Made by a program: the position numbers and the translations under genes. Positions 17,084-26,422 of a stretch of 55,215 nt of DNA are shown here, piece by piece (position 1 is the stretch's first letter; the number at the start of each line of letters is the position of its first letter). Below the pieces are notes generated by a model that had not been told where the DNA came from, searched no databases, and worked only from the letters and a program-made list of their open reading frames with translations. Source of the DNA: Spirochaetes bacterium ADurb.Bin218 (lineage in GTDB: Bacteria; Spirochaetota; UBA4802; UBA5550); NCBI GenBank assembly GCA_002069965.1, contig MWCI01000017.1, forward strand, positions 1-55,215. The letters are read 5' to 3'.

Positions 17084-17532
17084 GGCTCCTCTGTAAGATA
17101 AAGCACAAGAACAGGTCTTGATGAGTGTCGGACAACTCTTTCACATGTATTTTGATGGATAATATGACTCAAGCCTGTCCTTATATGGTGGCCCATTATT
17201 ATTAGATCTATATTTAGCTCCTCAGCCTTTGTAAGAATTGTTGTGGCAGGCTCTCCTACTTCTACAAGAGGTTCAATATCATTATAGCTTTCCTTCATCC
17301 TTGCAATGTATTTTTTTAAAACATCCATGGTCTCTATAATAGCACTGTCCCTGAAGTTTTCCCATAGCCTATAGGCATCATAATAAAAGGTCAATTTTGG
17401 CATGTCTGCAATGACGTGAAGGACATATATTGAGGCATTATATTTTTTTGCAACGGAAACAGCTTTATCAAGAAGTTCTTCAGGCTTTTCATTAAAACCA
17501 ACAGGGACAAGGATCTTCATTTTATGTTTCAT
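17080..17532 (-). CDS. Universal stress protein (UspA family)
   Basis: This is a 150-residue single Usp domain. The N-terminal beta strand MKILVPVGFNEKPEELLDKA and the C-terminal nucleotide-loop region IMGHHIRTGLSHIIHQNTC, then RPVLVL, fit the family. The usual GxxGxxxxxxxxGS ATP-binding pattern is altered (HH and HQN in place of small residues), so ATP binding is uncertain. GAGGA lies 7 nt before the ATG at 17532. The promoter carries an inverted repeat over its -10 box. Stop codons overlap those of the convergent hydrolase. Confidence 0.88.
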   Translation of the reverse strand: MKHKMKILVPVGFNEKPEELLDKAVSVAKKYNASIYVLHVIADMPKLTFYYDAYRLWENFRDSAIIETMDVLKKYIARMKESYNDIEPLVEVGEPATTILTKAEELNIDLIIMGHHIRTGLSHIIHQNTCERVVRHSSRPVLVLYLTEEP

Positions 17533-17551
17533 AGCAGTATCCTCCTCATCT

Positions 17552-17591
17552 TTTGCTATAAATAATATAGCAAATAATAGATTTAAGTCAA
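17552..17591 (-). promoter_or_regulatory. uspA promoter with operator over the -10 box
   Basis: On the minus strand TTGACT (17591-17586) and TATTAT (17567-17562) are 18 nt apart. A perfect inverted repeat, TTTGCTATA, 5 nt, TATAGCAAA (17552-17574), contains the -10 box. It ends about 20 nt before the uspA-like ATG. It could act as a DNA operator or, if transcribed in part, as a leader hairpin. Confidence 0.55.
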
Positions 17592-17639
17592 ATGGAAAGA
17601 CTTTTTAAATAAAAAATTGTCATCTTTAAGAGTAATTTC

Positions 17640-17668
17640 TTTACAAAATTTTCCGATTATTGTATAAT
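17640..17668 (+). promoter_or_regulatory. Near-consensus promoter of the hybrid kinase
   Basis: TTTACA (17640-17645) and TATAAT (17663-17668) are exactly 17 nt apart. Transcription would start near 17675, only about 8 nt before the ATG at 17683, and no Shine-Dalgarno sequence is visible. The mRNA may be nearly leaderless. Confidence 0.6.
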
Positions 17669-17682
17669 AACACAGAGCAATT

Positions 17683-20681
17683 ATGAATGACTATAGAGAG
17701 CTAAACATAAAACTTGAGTATCTGGAACAGGAGAATAAACTTTTAAAAGAAATTCTCAATGGCTTGCTCCAGAGTGATAGTGATATGCTTTATGCTTATA
17801 AAAAATCATTGTCCTCCAGAAGTAAGAGTGAAATAAAAATCGAAAATCCACTTAACTTATTTGTAAAATCCCATGATTATATAAGTAAGCAGTCAGATCC
17901 ATATCATTCCTTAATTTTTAATTTTTTGCAAAGAGCTGGCTCTGCTCATGAAGAGAAGGATGTTATTTATGCTACTTTAGAGATTTTGCTTTTAAGTTTT
18001 GATTTTAGATTAGCTTATTTTGCAGAGATAAGTGATGCTGCTATTTTGTTCTCCTCCTGTATAAGAGAAAATTCAGGGCTTTCTTTTTCTTATAGAGTTT
18101 TTTCTTTTGCTAAAAAGGATTTTGGAGTTGATTTTGATATTCTATTTGAAAGAGGTTTCTTTTTTGCTAAAAGGTCAGAGACTTCTCTACTTTTTTCAAA
18201 GATAGAGGAAATAAGCGGCCCAACTGAAAATTTGCTTTTGATTCCTATAATCATTAAGAGTAAAATCTCTGGTATACTCATAGTTGATATAACAGGAATG
18301 GAAGAAGGGATAACTGCAGAGGTCCTTGTCTTTTTACAGACAGTTTCAAATATTGTTACTTTATCTCTAAGGCGAATAACCTATGAGTCAGGTCTCAGGG
18401 AAAAAAAGGAGCTATATGAACTCTTTGTAGAAAATACTTTCTTTTTTGTTTTTCAAACACTACCAGATGGAACAATTACCTTTGCCAATAAAAAGTTTAT
18501 AGATTTTTGCAATGGAGATTCCTCATCTTTTTTAGGTCAAAACATAAAAGATATATTTCATGGTGAAACTGCAAATAGAATATTCAGTGAGATTATCGGT
18601 AAAAGGCATAAGGTTGAGTCTGAGATTGAGGTTGAATGCCTTTCAGAGAAAAGAGTCATAAAGGTTATAACAAATCCTGTTTTTAATGAGGCAGGCTACT
18701 TGATTTTGTTGAATTTCCTGGGTGAGGATATTACCGAAAAGAGGTACTTAGAGGAGGATCTTCTAAAGACAAAGGAAAGGCTGGAACTGGTTTTTGCTGC
18801 TACAAATGATGCTTACTGGGATGCAAATTTGTTTACTGGCGAGTTTTTTTATTCCAGCAATTTCTACAGGATGCTTGATTATGAATCCTCAGATATGCCT
18901 TCTATATTCAGGGAGTTTTTGAAATTGGTTCATCCCGATGATCTCTCTATGATAAAAAATATAGTGCGCAAGGCCATTAAAGGAGAGGTCTCAAGAACTA
19001 CATTTCGCTTTAGGGCCAGGTCTTTTTTTGGTGATTACAAGTGGCTTCTCACAAGAGCCATGGTCATTAAGTCCGATGAAAAGGGCAGAGCCTTAAGAGT
19101 TGTAGGCAGTAATGTTGACATAACTCAGATTGTAAGGTTTGAAGAAAGGCTAAAAGAGAATGAAACAAGGCTTAAAGGGATTCTTGACAATATGCCTATT
19201 ATGCTTCTTGCCATTGATGAAAAGGGAGATATTATTCATTGGAATAGAGAGTGTGAGATAGTTACAGGTTATTCTGCAGAGGAGATTATCTATAACAAAA
19301 ATGCCTGGAATATGCTTTTCCCTGAGAAGATGGAAGGAAAGCTTTCTTATAAGGTTTTGCTTGAATATGGATCAAGTTATAGAAATGTTGAGCTTGTTCT
19401 TACAGGAAAGGATGGTGGCAAAAAATATGTCTTATGGTCCAATCTTTCTGCAATGTATCCTGTTTCTGAATGGTTTTCATGGTCTGTAGGTTTTGATGTA
19501 ACTGAACTTAAAAAAACGGAACTTGAGCTTCTTAAGGCAAAGGAGAAGGCAGAAAGAAGCGATAAGCTCAAAAGCGCCTTTCTGGCCAATATGTCCCATG
19601 AGGCAAGAACACCTCTTAATAGCATTCTTGGATTTGCAGATCTCTTATGTGAAAACGATACAGATTGGAATGATAAAAAGTTTTATGCAAAGATTATAAG
19701 GGAATCCTCAAAGCAGCTTGTAAGACTCATTTCGGATATAATTGATATTTCAAAAATTGATGCCAATGTTATGGTTATTAATAAAAAGCCAGTTCATATC
19801 AATCAACTCATGGAACATATATTTGAGATATTTAGGAAAGAAACAGAAAATAAAAATATTGAACTTAGGATGGAATTGGGGCTTAAACCTCCTGCTGATT
19901 ACATTGTAACAGATGAAATAAGAGTTCGTCAGATTTTGACTAATTTGCTTGGTAATGCAGTTAAATTTACAGATGAAGGATATGTTTATTTTGGATACAA
20001 TTTATCTGAAGACAAAAAGTTTCTTGAGTTTTATGTTGAGGATACAGGGCCTGGTATAGCAAAAAATAAGCAGAAGATTATCTTTGGAAGATTTCGGCAG
20101 GCAGATTCTTCTATAAGCAAAAGGTATGGCGGGACGGCGGGACAGGCCTTGGTTTGAGCATTTCAAAGGAACTCTGTCGTTTACTTGGAGGCAAGATTTG
20201 GCTTAGATCTGATTTAGGGAAAGGAGCAACTTTTTATTTTAAAATTCCCTATGAACTTTCAGATGCTCAGGTGGCAGATAATGATGCGAGCTATAATATT
20301 AAAACTTCCATAGATAAGATTGCAGGGAAGAAGATACTGATAATTGATGATAGCTCTTCTGTTCATATATTAATAGAAGGTCTCTTGAAAAAAGAGAATG
20401 TAAAGGTTTTAAAAGCTGCCACAGGTAAGGATGCTCTAGAGATTATGAGTCAGGAGAGTGATGTAGATATTGTTCTGATGGATATTCAACTCCCTGATAT
20501 AGATGGTGTCCAGCTTTTACAAGAGGTGCGAGGTTTCTATGGAAATGTTCCAGTCATTGCTCAAACAGCAAATGTTTTTGATGAAGATAGAGATAGATTT
20601 TTAACTGCAGGATTTGATGGATTTCTTCCAAAACCCTTTGGTAAAAAAGAACTACTTGAGATGCTTTCGGCCTTTCTATAA
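17683..20681 (+). pseudogene. Hybrid sensor histidine kinase, frameshifted by an 8-bp tandem duplication
   Basis: Two frames (17683-20157 and 20154-20681) together encode one hybrid kinase. Order: a short coiled-coil, a GAF-like domain (about 80-235), PAS domains (about 245-355, 365-480 and 490-605), HisKA with His639 in MSHEARTPLN, HATPase, then a receiver with phospho-acceptor Asp in IVLMDIQLP. The break is in the ATPase G2 box. GGCGGGAC occurs twice in tandem at 20128-20143; deleting one copy restores KRYGGTGLGLSIS and an open frame of 996 residues. As written, the first frame runs out of phase to TGA 20155-20157, losing the end of the ATPase lid and the receiver. It is either a real mutation, a phase-variable switch or a sequence error. 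There is no membrane segment. Confidence 0.85.
20128..20143. repeat. 8-bp tandem duplication (GGCGGGAC x2)
   Basis: Two exact adjacent copies, 20128-20135 and 20136-20143, lie in the ATPase G2-box codons of the hybrid kinase and shift the frame. Eight is not a multiple of three, and one copy gives the family-typical GGTGLGLSIS. Confidence 0.95.
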
Positions 20682-20731
20682 AATCTTAAAAATTTTTTGT
20701 TTTTAAGCCGATTAAAAATAGAGGCCTTTAT

Positions 20732-21412
20732 ATGAAATTTAAAAAGATAATTTTAACCTTCCTGTGTCTTCTTCCATCTCTGCTTTTTGCAGAGGATTAT
20801 CAGTATCAGTATTTTAGCGAAAAAGATGAGTATGTTCCTTTTTCTGATTATATACCAAAGGTCAGGTTGCATTATTATACAGTTCCCCATTATCTTGAGG
20901 ATTATTATCTGTTATTTGGAATGAAGCTTTATTATGATGAGAGCTCTTTGCGAAAGAATATAGATATGCTTAAGATGGCATTGAATTCCAGATTCAGGCA
21001 TCCTTCTCAGGCTCTGGTTGTTGTTGAGACAGAGGAGGAGTATCTCAAGTATCGTAAATTGATGTTTATGCACATAAATATTATGATTATGAGAAACTAT
21101 CTCAAGATAGGGGCAAGATACGATAAAATAAAGGTGCGATTTTATGACGCAGCCTTTGCAAAGGAAATACTGGAGAGTCTTGATATTGCAATAAGCCTTT
21201 ATAAAGAAGCAATCCCCTATTGGGAAGAGGCAAAAAAACATGCAGAGTCAGCCAGCAATATAAAGATAACTACAAAGCTTAGCAATATTGAAACTGAGAG
21301 ATATAAAATAGTTCGCGGCGAGCTCGATTTTAAGAAGATAATAGAAAAGCACATAGCCTCTTCGGAAAGAAAGAAGAGAGAATTGGAAAAATATCTTGCT
21401 TCTGCTAAATAA
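20732..21412 (+). CDS. Exported hypothetical protein
   Basis: This is a 226-residue protein with a clear signal peptide: KKIILTFLCLLPSLLFA with likely cleavage before EDYQ (about residue 21). The mature part is rich in Tyr near its start (YQYQYFSEKDEY). It then becomes mostly helical and charged, ending in a lysine/glutamate-rich coiled-coil-like region. No domain is recognised. The predicted location is the periplasm. GAGG lies 7 nt before the ATG. It starts 50 nt after the hybrid kinase and may share its transcript. Confidence 0.7.
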   Translation: MKFKKIILTFLCLLPSLLFAEDYQYQYFSEKDEYVPFSDYIPKVRLHYYTVPHYLEDYYLLFGMKLYYDESSLRKNIDMLKMALNSRFRHPSQALVVVETEEEYLKYRKLMFMHINIMIMRNYLKIGARYDKIKVRFYDAAFAKEILESLDIAISLYKEAIPYWEEAKKHAESASNIKITTKLSNIETERYKIVRGELDFKKIIEKHIASSERKKRELEKYLASAK

Positions 21413-21462
21413 TAGATTTAATTAATTTTATCGCTGCCATACCATTCTGACGGGAGAAAACT

Positions 21463-21963
21463 ATGAGCATAATGAATGTAATAAGAGCAAGAAGATCTGT
21501 TAGAAAGTATAAATCTGAAACCGTGGATGATGCAGTAATAAATGAGATCCTTGAGGCTGCAAGATGGGCTCCTTCTGGACTGAATAATCAGCCATGGAGA
21601 TTTGTTGTAATTAAAGACAAAAAATTTAAAGAGGATCTTTCCAGATTAACTCATTATTCCTCGATTATAGCCTCTGCTGATTTTTGCATAGCGGTATTTT
21701 ATAATCATGACTCTGGATATCATAGAGACAAGGATCTTATGAGTATAGGTGCTGCAATAGAAAATATGCTTTTATATAGCCACGATGAAGGTATTGGTTC
21801 TGTATGGCTTGGGGAGATCCTGAAAAACAAAGACAAAGTCAATGAGTTGTTATCTATTGATAATCGCAATGAATTTGTTGCACTTATTGCCTTTGGATAT
21901 CCAGATGAAAATCCACAGGGTGAAAGAAAAAAGATGAGTGAACTTATTTTAAAGGTGTTTTAG
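21463..21963 (+). CDS. Nitroreductase-family FMN oxidoreductase
   Basis: This 166-residue protein is near the short end of the family. The N-terminus IRARRSVRKYKSETVDD supplies FMN-phosphate-binding Arg/Ser residues, followed by ILEAARWAPSGLNNQPWRFVVI, given as two adjoining blocks, the usual substrate/FMN region. GSVWLGEIL lies mid-way, and GYPDENPQGERKKMSEL near the end. Such enzymes use NAD(P)H to reduce nitro compounds or quinones, or act in flavin chemistry; the substrate is not evident. GGGAG precedes the ATG. The next gene starts directly at the stop (TAGATG). Confidence 0.9.
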   Translation: MSIMNVIRARRSVRKYKSETVDDAVINEILEAARWAPSGLNNQPWRFVVIKDKKFKEDLSRLTHYSSIIASADFCIAVFYNHDSGYHRDKDLMSIGAAIENMLLYSHDEGIGSVWLGEILKNKDKVNELLSIDNRNEFVALIAFGYPDENPQGERKKMSELILKVF

Positions 21964-22770
21964 ATGATAAAAAAGATTTTTATAATTATCTCTCTTGCAT
22001 TTTGTTACGCCTATGGATTTTGTGAAAACTCCCTGGATATGAAGGCCTCATTGGAAAAAAAAGATAATGGCTATTATCTCTCCTGGGCTGTTTTGATGGA
22101 TGGATTTGATGCATCTCTTTTTGCAGAGGAAAAGATTTATCTTATAAATGATGAATTGATTATAGAGGGAGTAGTTGATGACAATAAAATAAACGAAAGA
22201 GATTTTTTGTTTTCCCAGAAAAATATAGATCTCAATGGAGATGGTGACTTTAATGATTCTTTTTTGGTTAAGTTAACTGGTGATAAGATTTCTATCAACG
22301 GCAGGGATGTACCTACTTTGAGGAGACGCTCTGGTAGAAAGGAATTGCTCATAAATATGAATAACTCTCTAATAGATAAGCTCATTTTTTTAAAAGGAGG
22401 AATTCCTCTGTTTATAGAGAGAACCAATAGCGATAACAACAATCTGGTTGTGCGATTGGCCTCTGAAGGTGTTGTTAAGCAATATAATAATAGCCTTGTT
22501 ACTGTTGAGATAATCAGCAGAGAAGAAAAGATACCTACTATTGAAGGACTTAATTTCACAACTAATATGACAAATGAAAAGGTTTTTTCCGAAGACGGGC
22601 AGTGGCTTGTTCGCTATGTTGGGGCTTTTAATATTCCTGTAGAAAATAATATGGCCAAAATGGGTATTTTTTTGAAGGGGGGCTATAAGAATTTTATTTT
22701 AAGAGTTAGGTATTATTTTGCATTAAGCAATAGTGTTATTATATTTGGAGAGAAAATTCTTTATCCCTAA
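21964..22770 (+). CDS. Exported hypothetical protein
   Basis: This 268-residue protein has a signal peptide (IKKIFIIISLAFCYAYGFC, cleavage near residue 20-22). The rest is predicted beta-rich, with a segment DLNGDGDFNDSFLVKL that looks like a calcium-binding or dockerin-like Asp loop, and a repeated charged pattern towards the C-terminus. I do not recognise the family. The start codon follows the nitroreductase stop without any gap, so the two are coupled, and the membrane kinase follows after 9 nt. A periplasmic sensory partner of that kinase is possible but unproven. Confidence 0.65.
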   Translation: MIKKIFIIISLAFCYAYGFCENSLDMKASLEKKDNGYYLSWAVLMDGFDASLFAEEKIYLINDELIIEGVVDDNKINERDFLFSQKNIDLNGDGDFNDSFLVKLTGDKISINGRDVPTLRRRSGRKELLINMNNSLIDKLIFLKGGIPLFIERTNSDNNNLVVRLASEGVVKQYNNSLVTVEIISREEKIPTIEGLNFTTNMTNEKVFSEDGQWLVRYVGAFNIPVENNMAKMGIFLKGGYKNFILRVRYYFALSNSVIIFGEKILYP

Positions 22771-22779
22771 GCAGGCCTG

Positions 22780-24165
22780 TTGAGAGAAATGATTACTTTT
22801 TATATAATTCAACTTCTTCTGTTGTTCAGCACTTTAATTCTTTTAATTTTTTTTCACAGCAGAAAGGTTAGAGCTGTTTTCTATAATTCTATTCCTTCAA
22901 TCCTTATAGTCTTTCATTACATTGCAGAGGATTTTTTGCATATTGATGATCCTGCAAATATTTTCTTTTTGGCCGGGCTTTTCTTTTACCCTTCCTTTTT
23001 TTCAATGCTTATTGCGGATTATTTTCCTGTAAATAGAAGGGATTTCCTGGGTGCTGTCATCATAGCACCTTTTATTGCTCTGTCTTTTTCAATTATATCT
23101 GGGGTATCCCCAGAGACTGTTATTATATATCATTTGATTATTTATGCTTTCCTCATTTTCAAGCTTAAAGATAAATTATTTTTTTATCTAAACATTTCTT
23201 TGCTTATTTTATCTATGCCTATGGTGGTAGCTCTATCTTATTTTTTATTTCGGGATATGCGCTTTCTGTCTTCTCTTTTGATTGTTTTAAATATAATAAT
23301 AATTTTTATGTTTTTATATGAATATTCAAAAAAAATTAAAATCTTAAATGAGAGAATTACAGGCCTTAACCTTGCAAACAAGCGTATGGAGCAGAATATA
23401 AATAGGCTCAGGCAGAGCAATGAGCAGCTTATGAAAATAATATCACAAAAAGATACTGAACTTTTTCAACTGGCAAGACATGCAAGTCTTGCAGAGATAA
23501 CAACAGGAATTGCTCACGAGCTTTCTCAGCCTCTTACTGGTATAAAGTGCATAGCGCAAAGTATTATCGATGATATAAATTATGACGAGATTGATATGCT
23601 TCAGACAGTTTCAGATCTCACAAAGATTTCCTCTCTTGTGGATAGATCTTCACTGATAATTGAACATATAAGATCTTTTTCAAGGAGGAGAGGCTTTGTT
23701 TTTAAACCTATTGACATAAACACTTGTGTAATAGGAGCTGTGGATTTAATAAAAAATCAGCTAAGAAATTCTGAAACCGAGATAGAGCTTCAACTTGAGG
23801 AAAAATTGCCTTCTATTAATGGAGACGGTCTTGCTCTGGAGCAGCTTGTAATTAATTTTATAATCAATGCACGGGATGCTATAGCAATAAAAAGAGAATC
23901 TATGCCCTCCTTACATGGTTTGATCTCTGTAAAGACCTTCGCTGATGGTGAAAATGTCGTTGTTGAAATATCAGATAATGGATGTGGTATTGCCCCAGAT
24001 ATAATGAAAAAGATATGGTCTCCTTTTTTTACAACAAAAAAGGGAGCCAAGGGAACAGGTATAGGGCTTTCTCTATGCCAGAGAATAATAAGGGAACACA
24101 AGGGAGAGGTCTCAGTGGAATCAACAGAGGAAGGAACTAAATTTACAATAAGGTTTAAAGGATAA
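22780..24165 (+). CDS. Membrane-bound NtrB/ZraS-like sensor histidine kinase
   Basis: This is a 461-residue protein (or 458 from ATG 22789). The N-terminal half contains about six hydrophobic helices (to about residue 185), then a coiled-coil linker (KIKILNERITGLNLANKR). The HisKA has His246 in GIAHELSQPLTGIK, and the HATPase has ISDNGCGI, FTTKKGAKGTGIGLSLCQ. It resembles kinases of NtrC-type regulators, which are absent from the neighbourhood, so it is an orphan here. The start is uncertain: TTG at 22780 has GCAGG 4 nt before it, while ATG 22789 lacks a well-spaced site. It is probably co-transcribed with the two preceding genes. Confidence 0.85.
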   Translation: MREMITFYIIQLLLLFSTLILLIFFHSRKVRAVFYNSIPSILIVFHYIAEDFLHIDDPANIFFLAGLFFYPSFFSMLIADYFPVNRRDFLGAVIIAPFIALSFSIISGVSPETVIIYHLIIYAFLIFKLKDKLFFYLNISLLILSMPMVVALSYFLFRDMRFLSSLLIVLNIIIIFMFLYEYSKKIKILNERITGLNLANKRMEQNINRLRQSNEQLMKIISQKDTELFQLARHASLAEITTGIAHELSQPLTGIKCIAQSIIDDINYDEIDMLQTVSDLTKISSLVDRSSLIIEHIRSFSRRRGFVFKPIDINTCVIGAVDLIKNQLRNSETEIELQLEEKLPSINGDGLALEQLVINFIINARDAIAIKRESMPSLHGLISVKTFADGENVVVEISDNGCGIAPDIMKKIWSPFFTTKKGAKGTGIGLSLCQRIIREHKGEVSVESTEEGTKFTIRFKG

Positions 24166-24290
24166 ATATGATTTAAGTCCAATTTTTTTCTACTTTACTT
24201 CAATTAATTATAGACTTTTAGAGGTCAGTTTTTAGATCCTTTGATTATTGAATCTTTAAGTGTGAAAATTTTAAAATTTGGGAAGTGTCT

Positions 24291-24743
24291 ATGGATATAC
24301 AAGAAAGAATTGAAAAGAATATCTCGCAGGTGATAAGGGAAGAATTAGGAGATAGCATTCATCCTGACAAGTTGAATTCAATTATAAAAAATATAACAGA
24401 AAAGCTAACATTTTGCCTTACGCCAGATGAGCTTGTGTTGCTGCGCATCAAAATGGATGAAAAAACTCAGAGAGAATTAGCTGTGCTTTCTGTAATTGGG
24501 CAGGATTCTGTTGGAATAGTAGCAGAGGTTACAAAGGTGCTTGCTGAAAGTAGAGCAAATATTGAAGGAATGAACCAGGCAATAGTTTCTGGATATTTTG
24601 CTTTGATCCTCACTATAGATATATCTGGAATGACTGTTTCTCTTGATGAGTTGCAGTCTATGATGGATAAAATTGCAGAGAAAAAGAATCTGCGCATCTT
24701 TATTCAGCATGAGAATATCTTTAAGAGCATGAACAGGATATAG
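24291..24743 (+). CDS. ACT domain protein (UPF0237/GcvR-like) with N-terminal extension
   Basis: This 150-residue protein has its C-terminal ~85 residues as an ACT domain beginning [21 protein letters not shown], shown as overlapping blocks, and continuing [19 protein letters not shown]. This is the UPF0237 type, whose stand-alone members have only about 90 residues. The first ~62 residues form a helical extension of unknown role. GGGAAG (24280-24285) lies 5 nt before ATG 24291, which I prefer over the in-frame GTG at 24285. The UPF0210 gene follows after 8 nt, a pairing conserved in other bacteria. It probably binds an amino acid or similar ligand and regulates its partner. Confidence 0.85.
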   Translation: MDIQERIEKNISQVIREELGDSIHPDKLNSIIKNITEKLTFCLTPDELVLLRIKMDEKTQRELAVLSVIGQDSVGIVAEVTKVLAESRANIEGMNQAIVSGYFALILTIDISGMTVSLDELQSMMDKIAEKKNLRIFIQHENIFKSMNRI

Positions 24744-24751
24744 GAAAGTCT

Positions 24752-26119
24752 ATGAAATATGAAGTCTCTGAAATACTTGAAACAATAAAAATGAATGCTC
24801 TGGAAAACCTTGACGTAAGGACTGTGACACTGGGCATATCAACTCTTGATTGTAGCGATCCTGATATAATTAAGTGCGCTAAGAATATAAGGGAAAAGAT
24901 TTTAAAGTATGGAGCAAATATTGTTCCTGCAGCAGAAAAGATTGCAAGGCGCTATGGAGTTAAAATTGTTAACAAAAGGGTTTCCTTGACTCCGCTATCT
25001 CTTGTTTTTTCCAGAAGCTATTCAGTGGATGAGTATGTTGAGGCAGCAAAGATAATTGATAAAACAGCTTCAGATATCGGCATTGATTTTATAGGGGGGT
25101 ATTCAGCTCTTGTTCACAAAGGGATAACTCCCGGAGAGGAGAGATTTCTTGAATCTATTCCTTATGTACTTTCTGCAACAGAAAAGCTATGTTCCTCAGT
25201 AAATGTAGCAACCACAAAGGCTGGAATAAATATGGATGCAGTGCTTAAAATGGGTTTTATAGTTAAGCATACTGCAGAGTTGACAGCAGATCGCCAGGCA
25301 ATAGGTTGCGCTAAGCTTGTGGTCTTTGCGAATATCCCGGAGGATAACCCTTTTATGGCAGGAGCCCTTCATGGGGAAGGTGAAGGGGATTGCGTTCTTA
25401 ATGTTGGGGTCTCTGGACCAGGGGTGGTTTATAGAGCAGTAAAAGCTCTGCCAGTGGATGGTGATTTTGATATTTTGTGTGAAACCATAAAAAAGACTGC
25501 CTTTAAGATTACGCGCATGGGGGAGTTAGTTGGCAGAGAGGTTGCCAGGGAGTTGAATGTTCCCTTTGGGATATTGGATCTCTCCCTTGCTCCTACTCCC
25601 GCTATAGGGGATAGCGTGGCTGATATTCTTGAGGCAATGGGGCTTGAGTCCTGTGGAACTCATGGGACAACGGCTGCTCTTGCTCTATTAAATGATGCTG
25701 TTAAAAAAGGTGGGGCCTTTGCCTCTTCTTATGTAGGAGGTTTATCTGGAGCCTTTATCCCTGTAAGTGAGGATTCTACAATGGCAAGGCGTGCCGGAGA
25801 GGGCAAACTTACCTTTGATAAGCTTGAGGCAATGACTTCTGTTTGCTCTGTAGGTCTTGATATGATAGCAATTCCGGGGGATACCTCTGCAGAAACTATA
25901 GCAGCAATAATAGCTGACGAAATAAGCATTGGGGTGATCAATTCAAAAACCACAGCTGTTCGACTCCTCCCTGTGCCAGGGGCAAAAGAGGGTGATGAGA
26001 TTTCTCTTGGTGGCTTGCTTGGGAAAGCAAAGATTATACCTGTCCACAAAGATTCCCCATCTACTTTTGTGAGACGAGGTGGAAGAATCCCAGCTCCTAT
26101 ACAATCTTTGAAGAATTAG
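24752..26119 (+). CDS. UPF0210/DUF711 family protein
   Basis: This 455-residue protein belongs to the UPF0210 family, which has a pyruvate-formate-lyase-like fold but no known activity. Conserved blocks visible include [14 protein letters not shown] (about 22-35), [13 protein letters not shown] (about 118-130), [36 protein letters not shown], and [18 protein letters not shown]. It is full length. TAGGAAAG precedes the ATG. Its gene is coupled to the ACT gene upstream, which makes ligand-controlled catalysis plausible. The function is unknown. No glycyl-radical motif is apparent, so it should not be read as a formate lyase. Confidence 0.9.
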   Translation: MKYEVSEILETIKMNALENLDVRTVTLGISTLDCSDPDIIKCAKNIREKILKYGANIVPAAEKIARRYGVKIVNKRVSLTPLSLVFSRSYSVDEYVEAAKIIDKTASDIGIDFIGGYSALVHKGITPGEERFLESIPYVLSATEKLCSSVNVATTKAGINMDAVLKMGFIVKHTAELTADRQAIGCAKLVVFANIPEDNPFMAGALHGEGEGDCVLNVGVSGPGVVYRAVKALPVDGDFDILCETIKKTAFKITRMGELVGREVARELNVPFGILDLSLAPTPAIGDSVADILEAMGLESCGTHGTTAALALLNDAVKKGGAFASSYVGGLSGAFIPVSEDSTMARRAGEGKLTFDKLEAMTSVCSVGLDMIAIPGDTSAETIAAIIADEISIGVINSKTTAVRLLPVPGAKEGDEISLGGLLGKAKIIPVHKDSPSTFVRRGGRIPAPIQSLKN

Positions 26120-26128
26120 ATGATTTAT

Positions 26129-26221
26129 TGGCGGAAGGGGCAGGAATCGAACCTGCCACTGCAATAAATTGCAGCCAACGGTTTTGAAGACCGCAGGAGC
26201 CACCAGACCCCATCCTCTTCC
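26129..26221 (-). tRNA. selC: tRNA-Sec (anticodon TCA)
   Basis: This is a 93-nt gene on the minus strand with encoded CCA (26131-26129). It has the start GGAAGAGG common to selenocysteine tRNAs, a long acceptor stem (one A-C mismatch in eight pairs), an anticodon TCA read from 26187-26185 and a long variable arm (CTGCAA, TTTA, TTGCAG). The T-loop GGTTCGATTCC is canonical. It shows that the organism decodes UGA as selenocysteine. selA, selB and selD are not in the window. Confidence 0.92.
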
Positions 26222-26422
26222 GTTTCCGTAAGAATTTTATATTCTTTAAATTTCTATCTAAGCAAAAAACTGTCAAGTTAGATTTTTGCATAGCTATTTT
26301 TCTCCATAAGAAAATAAAATTTTAAAATTGACTTTTCAAGTGAGAGAGATTTTTATATAATAAATACAACAGAAAAGAGTTATTAGATCTTGAAGAGTTG
26401 ATACCAAAACTAAGGAGGTTTT

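Noticed and set aside
20155-20157. In-frame UGA at the end of the first kinase part as a selenocysteine codon
   Set aside because: The frame upstream is already shifted by the 8-bp duplication, and the true continuation is in another frame, so read-through would not give the family sequence.
20685-20707. CTTAAAAA/TTTTTAAG hairpin after the hybrid kinase
   Set aside because: It is a weak A/T-only stem without a T-tail and cannot be called a terminator with confidence.
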